This document shows, in pieces, positions 17,004 through 25,597 of a stretch of 64,000 nucleotides of DNA. The translations under genes were made by a program, and so were the position numbers. Source of the stretch: Flavobacteriales bacterium (GTDB taxonomy: Bacteria; Bacteroidota; Bacteroidia; Flavobacteriales_F; PHOS-HE28); contig JADJVC010000001.1 of NCBI GenBank assembly GCA_016710685.1, positions 248,001 through 312,000 of the forward strand, given 5' to 3'. Numbering within the stretch: position 1 is the stretch's first letter; every line of letters begins with the position of its first letter. The notes under the pieces were generated by a model. That model was not told the origin of the DNA. It did not search any database and saw nothing but the letters and a program-made list of their open reading frames with translations.

Positions 17004-19043
17004 TTAGCTGTTCATGGAAACGAGGAATTCCTCGTTGCTCTTGGTGCCTTCCATGCGGCCTTTCACGAATTCCATGGCCTCCACAGGCGTCATGTCCGCG
17101 AGGTGTTTGCGCAGGATCCAGGTGCGCTGCAGCACGTCTTTGTGGTGCAGCAGGTCGTCGCGACGGGTGCCGCTCGCAAGTATGTCGATAGCAGGGAAGA
17201 TGCGGCGGTTGCTGATCTTGCGGTCCAACTGCAGTTCCATGTTGCCGGTGCCTTTGAATTCCTCAAAGATCACCTCGTCCATTTTGCTGCCCGTTTCGGT
17301 GAGCGCAGTGGCGAGGATCGTGAGGCTGCCACCGTTCTCGATCTTCCGTGCGGCACCGAAGAAACGCTTGGGTTTTTGCAGCGCGTTGGCGTCCACACCG
17401 CCGGAAAGGATCTTGCCGCTGGCGGGCTGCACCGTGTTGTAGGCGCGGGCCAAACGCGTGATGGAGTCCAGCAGGATCACCACATCGTGGCCGCATTCGG
17501 TGAGGCATTTCGCCTTTTCCAGTACCATGGTGGCCACGGCAACGTGGCGGGTGGCGGGTTCGTCGAAGGTGCTCGCAATTACTTCAGCTTTCACGCTGCG
17601 TTGCATGTCGGTTACTTCCTCCGGACGTTCGTCGATCAACAATACGATGAGATAGACCTCCGGATGGTTGGCCGCGATGGCGTTGGCCACGTCTTTCAGC
17701 AATATCGTCTTACCGGTCTTGGGCTGTGCCACGATCAGGCCGCGTTGACCTTTGCCGATAGGGGCGAAGAGGTCCAGCACGCGGGTGCTTAGGTTGGCCC
17801 CTTTTGTAGTGAGGTCGAATTTCTCGTCCGGGAAAAGCGGCGTGAGGAATTTGAATGGAACGCGGTCGCGCGCCCATTCCGGGTCGCGGCCATTGATGCT
17901 TTCCACCTTCACCAGCGGGAAGTATTTGTCCTGGTCGCGTGGTGGGCGCACGTAGCCGTGAACCGTGTCGCCGAGCTTCAGGCCCGCTTGCTTGATCTGC
18001 TGCTGCGTTACATACACATCATCCGGTGAGGGCAGGTAGTTGTAGTCGCTGCTGCGCAGGAAGCCGTAGCCTTCCGGCATGATCTCCAGCACGCCATCCG
18101 TTTCAATGAAGGCATCGAAGCTTATTTGTTGCTGCTGCTGTTGCGGCTGGCGCTGCTGTTGTTGATCGCCGCGCCCTCCTTGTTGCTGGCCTTGGCGTTG
18201 CTGATCGCGGTTTTGGTCGTTGTTCCGCTGATCGTTGTTGCGCTGCTGGTCCTGCTGGTTCCTATCGCGGTTGCGGTCTTGGTTTCGCTGGTCGTTGCGT
18301 TGGTCGTTATTGCGCTGCTGGTCTCCGCGCCCACCTGCTTCAGGGTTGTTGGGTGCGTTTTCACCGCCTTGTTGACCTTGGTTTTCCGTGGCGTTCCGGT
18401 CTTGCGTGTTGCTGTCGCTGTTGCCGCTTTCGCCCTTGGCTTCCTCGCTTTGCTGGTCCGCATTGCGCTCCGCCTCAATGCGCGGCCTGCGCCCTTTGCG
18501 CTGGTTGCGGTCGCGTGGATCGAAACGATCGTTTTGGTCGTTGGGCCGCTCGGTGTTGCGCTGGTGGCGTTCTTCGCGCTTCCCATTATCCGCAGCGGTC
18601 TCTTGGGCTTTTTCCTTTCCCCCGCGCCGGTCCGAATCACGTTCCGAAGGTGCTGCGCCCATTCCGGATTCCCCGGAACGTCCGCTGTCCTTATTGTCCT
18701 TTACGCTGTTCTCTTTTTTGTTGCTCGCACTGTCCTCTCCGTTCTCGTCGTCATCATCGTCTTCGTCCTCGTCGTCATCATCATCGTCATCGTCGTCATC
18801 ATCCTCATCGTCATCATCGTCGTCATCATCTTCCTCATCCGGTTCCGGATCGGGAATGTCGTCTGACACTGCCAACGCGGCAATATCGTCGGTATCAAGG
18901 TTTCCCTTTGAAGAAGAGGCTTCCATGATCTTGGCGATCAAGTCCTGCTTTTTCAAGGTCTCCACCTTGGTGATGCGCAGTTTCTTGGCGATCTCCTTGA
19001 GTTCGGCGAGTTTCAACGCGGATAGCGCTTTGAGGTCATACAT
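17004..19043 (-). CDS. rho: Transcription termination factor Rho with long disordered insertion
   Basis: 679 residues against about 420 in E. coli. Residues 7-43 form the Rho N-terminal helical domain. A run of almost pure Asp/Glu spans about 69-102, then a Gln/Asn/Arg/Asp-rich disordered stretch to about 312. The cold-shock RNA-binding domain begins near DGVLEIMPEGYGFLRS. The ATPase core has Walker A QPKTGKTILL (about 440) and Walker B VVILLDSITRLAR (about 520). Q-loop and R-loop regions follow, and the C-terminus is normal. It is a hexameric RNA translocase that ends transcription. All catalytic parts are intact. Confidence 0.96.
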   Translation of the reverse strand: MYDLKALSALKLAELKEIAKKLRITKVETLKKQDLIAKIMEASSSKGNLDTDDIAALAVSDDIPDPEPDEEDDDDDDDDEDDDDDDDDDDDEDEDDDDDENGEDSASNKKENSVKDNKDSGRSGESGMGAAPSERDSDRRGGKEKAQETAADNGKREERHQRNTERPNDQNDRFDPRDRNQRKGRRPRIEAERNADQQSEEAKGESGNSDSNTQDRNATENQGQQGGENAPNNPEAGGRGDQQRNNDQRNDQRNQDRNRDRNQQDQQRNNDQRNNDQNRDQQRQGQQQGGRGDQQQQRQPQQQQQQISFDAFIETDGVLEIMPEGYGFLRSSDYNYLPSPDDVYVTQQQIKQAGLKLGDTVHGYVRPPRDQDKYFPLVKVESINGRDPEWARDRVPFKFLTPLFPDEKFDLTTKGANLSTRVLDLFAPIGKGQRGLIVAQPKTGKTILLKDVANAIAANHPEVYLIVLLIDERPEEVTDMQRSVKAEVIASTFDEPATRHVAVATMVLEKAKCLTECGHDVVILLDSITRLARAYNTVQPASGKILSGGVDANALQKPKRFFGAARKIENGGSLTILATALTETGSKMDEVIFEEFKGTGNMELQLDRKISNRRIFPAIDILASGTRRDDLLHHKDVLQRTWILRKHLADMTPVEAMEFVKGRMEGTKSNEEFLVSMNS

Positions 19044-19265
19044 GGATCACAGGTTCAATGAGGGATGCGGAACAAACCGCACACAGGCCGCAAGGCCGCT
19101 GGAAAAAAGGTAAAGCTTCGATTGAAGAAAAAAGCCCGCCAACGTGGTGGCCGGGGCATACGGACTGCAATAATAGTCGCAAACGGCGGGTTGGGCAACT
19201 TTTTTCGATCGAGCGGGCCTCAATTTACGAACCTTGGGTCGAAGTGCCGATCTTCGCGGCCAGCC

Positions 19266-19739
19266 ATGATCCAACGCAAACAGACCATCTTCCTCTTGCT
19301 CGCCGTACTGTGCGGCGCGCTCACGTTCTTCTTCCCGATAGAAACCTTCACGCAAGCTGAACGCGCCTTCGTCTTCAGCACTTCCGGGCTTTTTCAAGGG
19401 GCCGGCACGCCGATCGTGGATGCCTCGCCCAAGTTGCCGTTCGCTATCCTGTTCGGCTTTTTCAGTGCGGTATTGCTCGTGGCCATCTTCCTGTTCAAGG
19501 ACCGCAAACGGCAGCTTCTGATCGTGCGCACGGCCAACTTGCTTCTCATCGGGGTAACGGTGTTCCTCTTCATCACCTCCAATTCCGTGCGGGCATTTCT
19601 GGAGCAAAGTGGCCGGGTCAACTCGCAGTTCGGTGTTGCCGCAGTGCTTCCTTTGGCGATGATCGTGTTCGCTTTTTTGGCCGAGCGCGGCATCCGCAAG
19701 GATGAGGCGCTGGTGCGGAGCGCGGACCGGTTGAGATGA
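19266..19739 (+). CDS. DUF4293 domain membrane protein
   Basis: 157 residues from the ATG at 19266, chosen because DUF4293 proteins begin MIQRxQTIFLLL. Four membrane segments are visible (about 8-25, 55-77, 88-108, 118-137), with a periplasmic loop after the first. The family is Bacteroidota-specific, of unknown function, and commonly lies next to rho, as here (divergent, 222 bp apart). An in-frame extension to 19065 lacks family similarity. Confidence 0.85.
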   Translation: MIQRKQTIFLLLAVLCGALTFFFPIETFTQAERAFVFSTSGLFQGAGTPIVDASPKLPFAILFGFFSAVLLVAIFLFKDRKRQLLIVRTANLLLIGVTVFLFITSNSVRAFLEQSGRVNSQFGVAAVLPLAMIVFAFLAERGIRKDEALVRSADRLR

Positions 19740-19744
19740 AGGGG

Positions 19745-19980
19745 ACGAGGAGAAGAGGCCGCAGAGGCGCAGAGACGCGGAGAAGAGTGACGGTTGTTTT
19801 TTTTGACGCAGAGGCGCAGAGACGCAGAGAAGAAATGCAATAAACCCAGGTTAGTTGAACGTTGGATTTCTCTGTGCCTCAGCGTCTCCGCGTCCCACTT
19901 CAACACTACCCAAGATCTGGATTTCTCTGCGCCCCTGGTTGCCGATAGGCATGCTCCGCGTCTCCGCGGCCTATTTCATT
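19745..19980. repeat. Octamer-type repeats flanking the phosphoesterase gene
   Basis: Units such as GCAGAGGC-GCAGAGAC-GCGGAGAA (19758-19783) and GCAGAGGC-GCAGAGAC-GCAGAGAA (19806-19830) face CTCTGTGCCTCAGCGTCTCCGCG (19870-19892) and CTCCGCGTCTCCGCGGCC-like units (about 19950-19972). The last of these lies inside the 3' end of the adjacent phosphoesterase frame. Confidence 0.75.
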
Positions 19981-20481
19981 CTTCGCGCCTCTAATGCCCA
20001 ACTCGATCACCTCCAAATCCTTCAATTTTTCCCCGTCAATGGTGAAGCGCAGGGCTGTTCGAACTTTGTGCCAGCCGTGCCTGCCTGTGGCGCCGGGGTT
20101 CATGTAGAGCATGTTCAACGCCGGGTCGAATTTCACCATGCAGATGTGCGAGTGCCCACAAATGAAAAGGTTCGGGGCATTGCGCTTCAGTTCATCCCGC
20201 ACGGCGGGGTCGTAGCGCGGGGGGCTACCGCCGATGTGCGTGATCCACACCCGCACGCCTTCCACTGTGAAACGCAGGTCTGCCGGGAATTCCAGGCGGG
20301 CTTTGGCATCGTCGATGTTGCCATGGATCGCGCGCAATGGCTTCCATTTTTTAAGTTCATCCGTCACGGCGGTGTTGCCGATGTCGCCCGCATGCCAGAT
20401 CTCGTCGCAGGCCGCGAAGTGGTGCTGCAGGCGCGGGTCCAGCCAGCCATGGGTGTCGCTTAAGAGGCCGATGCGTTTCAT
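19906..20481 (-). CDS. YfcE/MJ0936-type metallophosphoesterase
   Basis: 191 residues. Metal ligands are visible in order: GLLSDTHG (Asp/His near residue 10), HAGDIGN, AIHGNID and FICGHSHI, the calcineurin-like set. It is probably a cytoplasmic phosphodiesterase; the substrate is unknown. The ATG at 20481 gives the usual N-terminus; a GTG two codons upstream is possible. The conserved domain ends near LEVIELGI, and the last ~26 residues (from RGAKNE) are encoded by octamer repeat DNA, so the original stop seems to have been lost. Divergent from truA. Confidence 0.85.
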   Translation of the reverse strand: MKRIGLLSDTHGWLDPRLQHHFAACDEIWHAGDIGNTAVTDELKKWKPLRAIHGNIDDAKARLEFPADLRFTVEGVRVWITHIGGSPPRYDPAVRDELKRNAPNLFICGHSHICMVKFDPALNMLYMNPGATGRHGWHKVRTALRFTIDGEKLKDLEVIELGIRGAKNEIGRGDAEHAYRQPGAQRNPDLG

Positions 20482-20510
20482 CCGCACAAAGGTCGCCCAA
20501 GCCCGCGTCC

Positions 20511-20518
20511 TACTTTTG
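20511..20518 (+). promoter_or_regulatory. Candidate -7 box of truA (TACTTTTG)
   Basis: An exact TAnnTTTG match, 70 bases before the truA start, in the divergent spacer with the phosphoesterase gene. I see no good -33 TTG. Confidence 0.4.
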
Positions 20519-20588
20519 CACCCCGCTTTTTCATTGTCTGGTCACTTGATCAGGTTATCGAGCGAAGCAGAGATACTGATCGACCCAC

Positions 20589-21347
20589 ATGCCGCGCTAT
20601 TTCATGGAACTTGCCTACGACGGCACGCCTTACCGGGGCTGGCAGCGGCAATTGGCGGGCACAACAACCGTGCAAGAGGAGGTCGAGAAAGCGCTCCGGA
20701 TGAAATTGCGCTCACCGAAGGTAACCGCATTGGGGTGTGGCCGCACCGATACCGGCGTCCACGCTTCAAGCTATTTTTTGCATTTCAACGCCGCGGAACC
20801 GCTTGCCGACCCGGCCGGTTTTTCCAATTCCATGAACGCGCTGCTTCCCTCGGCCATCGCCATAAAACGCACGTTCCCTGTGGACGATAAAGCACATGCG
20901 CGGTTCTCTGCCACGGAACGCGAATACACGTACCTGATCCATCGGCAAAAGGATCCATTTCTGCACGACAAGTCCTATTTGTTGCGCATTGAACTGGACG
21001 TACAAGCCATGCACGCCGCTTGCCAAGTGTTGGTCGGGAAGAAGAATTTCAGCTGTTTCCAACGCACCGGAAGCGACAACGGCACATCAATCTGCGATGT
21101 TCGCAAAGTCGCTTGGGAGGCCACCGGCAACGGCTACCGCTTCACCATAGTGGCGGACCGCTACCTGCGCAACATGGTACGCGCGATCGTGGGCACGTGC
21201 ATCCGCATCGGGAAGGGAAATTGGGACGCGGCGAAAATGGCGGAGATCCTTGCTTCCGGCGATCGCGGCACTGCCGGGAAAAGCGCACCAGCGTGCGGCC
21301 TGTACCTTTCACGCATCAGCTATCCGTTCACGGAAACAGGGGCATGA
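20589..21347 (+). CDS. truA: tRNA pseudouridine(38-40) synthase TruA
   Basis: 252 residues. The catalytic aspartate is Asp54 in CGRTDTGVHA, and the second conserved block is REYTYLIHR. RYLRNMVRAIVG marks the C-terminal domain. It isomerises uridines 38-40 in the tRNA anticodon arm. Its stop overlaps the start of the ABC exporter (ATGA at 21344-21347), indicating an operon. Confidence 0.95.
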   Translation: MPRYFMELAYDGTPYRGWQRQLAGTTTVQEEVEKALRMKLRSPKVTALGCGRTDTGVHASSYFLHFNAAEPLADPAGFSNSMNALLPSAIAIKRTFPVDDKAHARFSATEREYTYLIHRQKDPFLHDKSYLLRIELDVQAMHAACQVLVGKKNFSCFQRTGSDNGTSICDVRKVAWEATGNGYRFTIVADRYLRNMVRAIVGTCIRIGKGNWDAAKMAEILASGDRGTAGKSAPACGLYLSRISYPFTETGA

Positions 21348-23092
21348 GCAACGGTAAAGGCAAAGCGTTCGACGTCGGGTTGTTCCGCCGGGTAATGGGT
21401 TTCGTGCAGCCGTACAAGCGTCTGTTCTGGATCACCTTCGGGCTTACCATCCTGCTCTCGTTCCTCGGCGTGGTGCGGCCGGTGATCATGGCCAAAATGA
21501 TAGACGACCATGCCGTAACGGGCGACATGAACGGGTTGTACCTGTTGATGTCGATCGTGGTGGCCCTGTTGGTTGTAGAGGCTTTGGTGCAGTTCTACCA
21601 AGCGTATTGGACCAGTTGGCTCGGCCAGACCGTGACGTTCGACTTGCGACAAGCGCTCTTCGCGAAGATCACCGGTTTCCGAATGCGCTACTTCGACCGG
21701 ACGCCCATCGGCACGCTTGTAACGCGCGTCATCAGCGACCTGGAGACCATCGACGACATTTTCTCGCAAGGATTGCTCATGATCATGGGCGACCTGCTGA
21801 AATTGGTGGTGGTGATCGTGGTGATGTTCGTTTACAACTGGGAACTCGCTCTGTGGAGCATGGTGCCGATCCCGTTGTTGCTCTGGGCCACCAACATCTT
21901 CAAGAATTCCATCCAGAAGAGCTTCCAGGACGTGCGCACGCAGGTGGCGCGGCTCAACGCCTTTGTGCAGGAACACATCCAGGGCATGGCCATCGTGCAG
22001 CTCTTCGGGCGCGAAAAGCAGGAATACGAAAAGTTCAAGCAGATCAACCGGGAGCACCGGGGCGCGCACATCCGCAGTGTTTTCGCTTATTCGATCTTCT
22101 TCCCTGTAGTGGAGATCCTCAGCGCGGTTTCGTTGGCGTTCCTGATATGGTGGGGCGTGGGCGATGTGCTAAAGGGCTTTGCCACCTTCGGGGAATTGAT
22201 AGCATACATGCAATTCATCAGTATGCTTTACCGGCCGATCCGCCAACTCGCTGACCGCTTCAACGTGCTGCAAATGGGCATGGTGGGCAGCGAGCGCGTA
22301 TTCGCCATTTTGGACACCGAAGCGTCCATGGAAGATAGGGGCACGCTTTCCGCGGACAACGTGCAGGGCGCTATAGATTTCAAGGATTTGTGGTTCAGCT
22401 ACAACGATGAGGACATGGTGCTGAAGGGCATCAACTTCAGCGCCAAACCCGGCGAAACGATCGCGCTGGTCGGTGCCACCGGAAGCGGTAAAAGCAGCAT
22501 TGTGAACGTGTTGAGCCGGGCTTACGAATACCAGCGCGGCCAAGTCCTGCTGGACGGCAGCGACATCCGTGACTACCGCCTTGGCGAGCTGCGCGCGTGC
22601 ATCTCCGTGGTGCTGCAGGACGTGTTCCTTTTCAGCGATACGATACACAACAACATCACCTTGAACGATGAAAGCATTTCCCGTGAAGAAGTGGTGCAAG
22701 CCGCTAAGGACGTAGGCGCGCATGACTTCATTATGCGCTTGCCGCAAGGCTACGATACGGAAGTCCGCGAGCGTGGATCAGTGCTTAGCGTGGGCCAGCG
22801 GCAACTGCTGTCCTTCATCCGTGCTTACGTGAACAAGCCCAAAGTGCTCGTTTTGGATGAGGCCACCAGCAGCGTGGACAGCATGAGCGAACAAATGATC
22901 CAAGAGGCTACCGAGAGGATCACCCATGGCCGCACCAGCATCGTGATCGCTCACCGGCTCAGCACCATCCAGAAAGCGGATAAGATCATCGTTGTTGGTG
23001 CCGGGGAGATCCTGGAACAGGGCAGCCACCAAGAGTTACTGGCCATGGATGGTGCTTATCGCGAGCTGTACGAGTTGCAATTTGCGGATTGA
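21344..23092 (+). CDS. ABC exporter, fused permease and ATPase (MsbA/MdlB-like)
   Basis: 582 residues from the ATG that overlaps the truA stop. Residues 1-330 are a six-helix exporter domain. The ATPase has Walker A GATGSGKSS (about 376-384), signature LSVGQRQL (about 482) and Walker B VLVLDEATSSVD (about 500-511), with the switch His in IVIAHRLST. The signature has Val at the second Gly position of LSGGQ, which is common in this subgroup. It probably exports a lipid or hydrophobic compound across the inner membrane; the substrate is not predictable. Confidence 0.9.
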   Translation: MSNGKGKAFDVGLFRRVMGFVQPYKRLFWITFGLTILLSFLGVVRPVIMAKMIDDHAVTGDMNGLYLLMSIVVALLVVEALVQFYQAYWTSWLGQTVTFDLRQALFAKITGFRMRYFDRTPIGTLVTRVISDLETIDDIFSQGLLMIMGDLLKLVVVIVVMFVYNWELALWSMVPIPLLLWATNIFKNSIQKSFQDVRTQVARLNAFVQEHIQGMAIVQLFGREKQEYEKFKQINREHRGAHIRSVFAYSIFFPVVEILSAVSLAFLIWWGVGDVLKGFATFGELIAYMQFISMLYRPIRQLADRFNVLQMGMVGSERVFAILDTEASMEDRGTLSADNVQGAIDFKDLWFSYNDEDMVLKGINFSAKPGETIALVGATGSGKSSIVNVLSRAYEYQRGQVLLDGSDIRDYRLGELRACISVVLQDVFLFSDTIHNNITLNDESISREEVVQAAKDVGAHDFIMRLPQGYDTEVRERGSVLSVGQRQLLSFIRAYVNKPKVLVLDEATSSVDSMSEQMIQEATERITHGRTSIVIAHRLSTIQKADKIIVVGAGEILEQGSHQELLAMDGAYRELYELQFAD

Positions 23093-23102
23093 CCAGGGGC
23101 GC

Positions 23103-24749
23103 CTACCGCTTTTCAAAGCGACCAGTCAGTCGGCCGCTTTGCGTGTGAGCCACTGCCATGTATGTGCCGGGGGCAAGTGAGGAGACATCCAGTTGAACGT
23201 TGCGGATCAAAGTTTCAGCTTGCTGTAGAAGCGTTCTGCCTTGCATGTCCAGCACACGAATGGAAAGGATCTCTTCGTCCGCGGATATCGTGATCCGGTC
23301 CGACGCCGGGTTCGGGAAAACCGTTAACGCGTGGTTGCGGCTGTTTTCTGCGACCCCAACAGAGCTCACTAGTTGGCCATTGCGGTAAATGCGCGCTCCA
23401 TAAAGTTCACCAATACTATTGCTCCAGAAACTAACCACGCCGCCTTCGCCATCCGCCAATTGGATCTGGCGCTCATAGAACGGGTTGAATCCAGGGAGGC
23501 AGAATTGCGCCGGTGCATTCCAAGCGAGCGTTCCGTTACCGCGCACCCGCATGGCTGAATAGCCGTCCACGTTCCCGTCCATTGTGACGATCACGGCGCC
23601 ACTATCCGAAGCTACGATGCCTGTTGTGGGAATGTAGGTGTTCAACTGCAAGGCCGGAACCCCGTCCGCAGCCCAAAGTGGCGCGCCGTTAGCATTAAAT
23701 TTCTGTACATAGAGATCCGCGTTGCTCGCTGGTGGCCTGTTGTCCACCCAAGCGGCGTAAAGCGCCCCCCCGTTCCGAACGAGCTTAGGTTTATCCTGCG
23801 AACTAGCATAGTCGCACACCACTAAGGGCGAAGGGTTGAACGTCAAGGCTCCTGAAGTATCGAGCCGGGCCATTACCAAGTGCCCCAGCATACTGCGCCA
23901 AGCGGTGATCTGCGCGCCCAGTCCATCCTGAACCGTATGAAAGGCGTAGTTCAATCCATCATTTCCGGCGCTTGTCTGCACGTTCGCTGGCCAAACGTTG
24001 GTACCCGAGCTGTCCACGCGCATGGCCATCAATGCAGCCCCCGAGCCGTTTCCCGTTCGCCATTGAACGATCACCCCTTGTCCATAATCGTCGTGTAATT
24101 CGAACGGCCCGTAGGCGGCGTACGGTATGGCATAGCCGTCCATGCCCCATGGCTGCGTACCATCGTTTTCAATACGCGTTACGTTCACACCGTTGCTTCC
24201 GCCGAAGTAGGTGTCGTACCAACCGATGATGGCCCCACCGCTTTTCGGGATCATTGCCAGCTCGCCTATGCCCAGTATTGGGCTGCCTTCTTTGGTGATG
24301 TTCACTGCGTTCGGCCACAGCGGGGCTGCATCCGCATCGAGGAGCATGGCTTTCATCGTATCGGCGAACAATGAAGGACCGGCTATTGTAGCTAGCATCA
24401 GGTTGCCATCTGCCAACCGCGATATCGCGAAGTTGCCAACTGTGCAAGAGTCTTCATGGTGGATCAACTTACCTCCCGCCGTCCACAATGGATAACCCGC
24501 CTCATCCAGACGTTGCCCGTACATGTCATAGTTCGTTCCGTCCGTGCGCCGGTCGCGCCAGAAGGCGTAATACCCGCCATTGCCGTCACCGAACGCCACC
24601 AAATTTTCCGGTGTTCCAGTAGCTGCACATAGTACCATAGGGTTGGCCGGGTCCGAGGACCATTGGGCTTTGCAGGAAAGGGTCAACGCCAGTAGGCTGA
24701 TAACAGCTACGGGGATGGCGAGATCGGAGAGTTGGATGTGGCGGCGCAT
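23103..24749 (-). CDS. Secreted beta-propeller-like protein with T9SS sorting domain
   Basis: 548 residues from the ATG at 24749. The signal peptide is followed by a Cys-Lys-Ala-Gln cleavage or lipobox-like site (LALTLSCKAQ). Residues 40-450 contain recurring blocks of the type W..G......DG.GG....W.D.R, such as FGDGNGGYYAFWRDRRTDG and LADGEGGVVSFWSN, suggesting a WD-type propeller. The C-terminal sorting domain has LTVFPNPASDRITI, VLDMQGRTLLQQ and LAPGTYMAV. No enzymatic motif is recognised. The gene is convergent with the exporter, ten bases apart. Confidence 0.75.
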   Translation of the reverse strand: MRRHIQLSDLAIPVAVISLLALTLSCKAQWSSDPANPMVLCAATGTPENLVAFGDGNGGYYAFWRDRRTDGTNYDMYGQRLDEAGYPLWTAGGKLIHHEDSCTVGNFAISRLADGNLMLATIAGPSLFADTMKAMLLDADAAPLWPNAVNITKEGSPILGIGELAMIPKSGGAIIGWYDTYFGGSNGVNVTRIENDGTQPWGMDGYAIPYAAYGPFELHDDYGQGVIVQWRTGNGSGAALMAMRVDSSGTNVWPANVQTSAGNDGLNYAFHTVQDGLGAQITAWRSMLGHLVMARLDTSGALTFNPSPLVVCDYASSQDKPKLVRNGGALYAAWVDNRPPASNADLYVQKFNANGAPLWAADGVPALQLNTYIPTTGIVASDSGAVIVTMDGNVDGYSAMRVRGNGTLAWNAPAQFCLPGFNPFYERQIQLADGEGGVVSFWSNSIGELYGARIYRNGQLVSSVGVAENSRNHALTVFPNPASDRITISADEEILSIRVLDMQGRTLLQQAETLIRNVQLDVSSLAPGTYMAVAHTQSGRLTGRFEKR

Positions 24750-24838
24750 GGTGTTCGGGTTTCTGCCCGAAAATTCATGCAATGGCTGGCGGATCCCAAG
24801 CGGTTCCGAGTGAACGGCAGTCTTACTGAGGGAACGGC

Positions 24839-25574
24839 TCAGGAAGCCAATGCACGCATCACCTCTTCGCGTTTACGGCGACTTAACTCGATGCGTGCCC
24901 CGTCATTCAGAACCACATGGCCTTGGTCGACATGCGAGATGGTTGTCCGGTTCACCAGAGTTGAACGGTGAACTCGCAAAAAAACCAAGTGGGGCCAGCA
25001 TGTCCTCGTAGTCCTTCAATGTGCGAGCGGAAACGAAGTGGCGTCCGTCGCCCAAGTGCAGCTCAGTGTAGTTGTCGTCCGCCACGCAATGCGTTACCTC
25101 GGCTGGCGCGATGAAATACACGCGGTCGCCCATGGAAAGCGTGATTTTCATGGCGGAAATATCCTGCTGGCCAATGTTGGCGAGGAACTGTTGCTGTACG
25201 GCTGTGCGGTCGTTCAACGGGTGTCGCTCACGGAAACGGTTCAGCGCAGCAGAAAGTTCATCGGGCTGCACCGGTTTCAGCAAGTAGTCCAAAGCACTGA
25301 AGCGGATGGCTTGGATCGCGTAGCGTTGGAAAGCCGTGGTGAAGATCACCTCGAAAGGCCAGTTGCCGAGTTGTTGCAACATATCGAAGCCGGAACCGCC
25401 CGGCATTTCCACGTCGAGGAAGAGCAGATCGGGTGCGTATAAGGTGATCAGTGCTTTTGCATCCGCAATATTCCCGGCTTCACCGGCCACTTCCACTTCC
25501 GCAACAGCGTGCAGCAGTTCTCGCAGGTAGTCGCGGTTTCCCTGATCATCATCCACCAACAGCACCTTGATCAT
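24839..25574 (-). CDS. LytTR-family response regulator (frameshifted in this sequence)
   Basis: The receiver domain is intact: VDDD acidic pair (residues 6-9), phospho-acceptor Asp in LLFLDVEMPG and Lys in LLKPVQPDE. The LytTR DNA-binding domain starts around residue 150. Seven T (minus strand; 24978-24984) break the frame: as read, the protein ends at 24903 with an unrelated tail. With six T the frame continues as LGFLRVHRSTLVNRTTISHV and ends in RRKREEVMRALAS at 24839, a complete LytTR domain of 244 residues in total. It follows its histidine kinase by 23 bp; together they form a two-component system. Confidence 0.85.
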
Positions 25575-25597
25575 GCAGGCAAGATAGGAGGGACGCT

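Noticed and set aside
18126..18866. A hydrophobic plus-strand frame opposite rho that looks like a membrane protein
   Set aside because: Its Leu/Val runs are the complement of the Gln/Asn/Asp-rich Rho insertion. Low-complexity antisense explains it.
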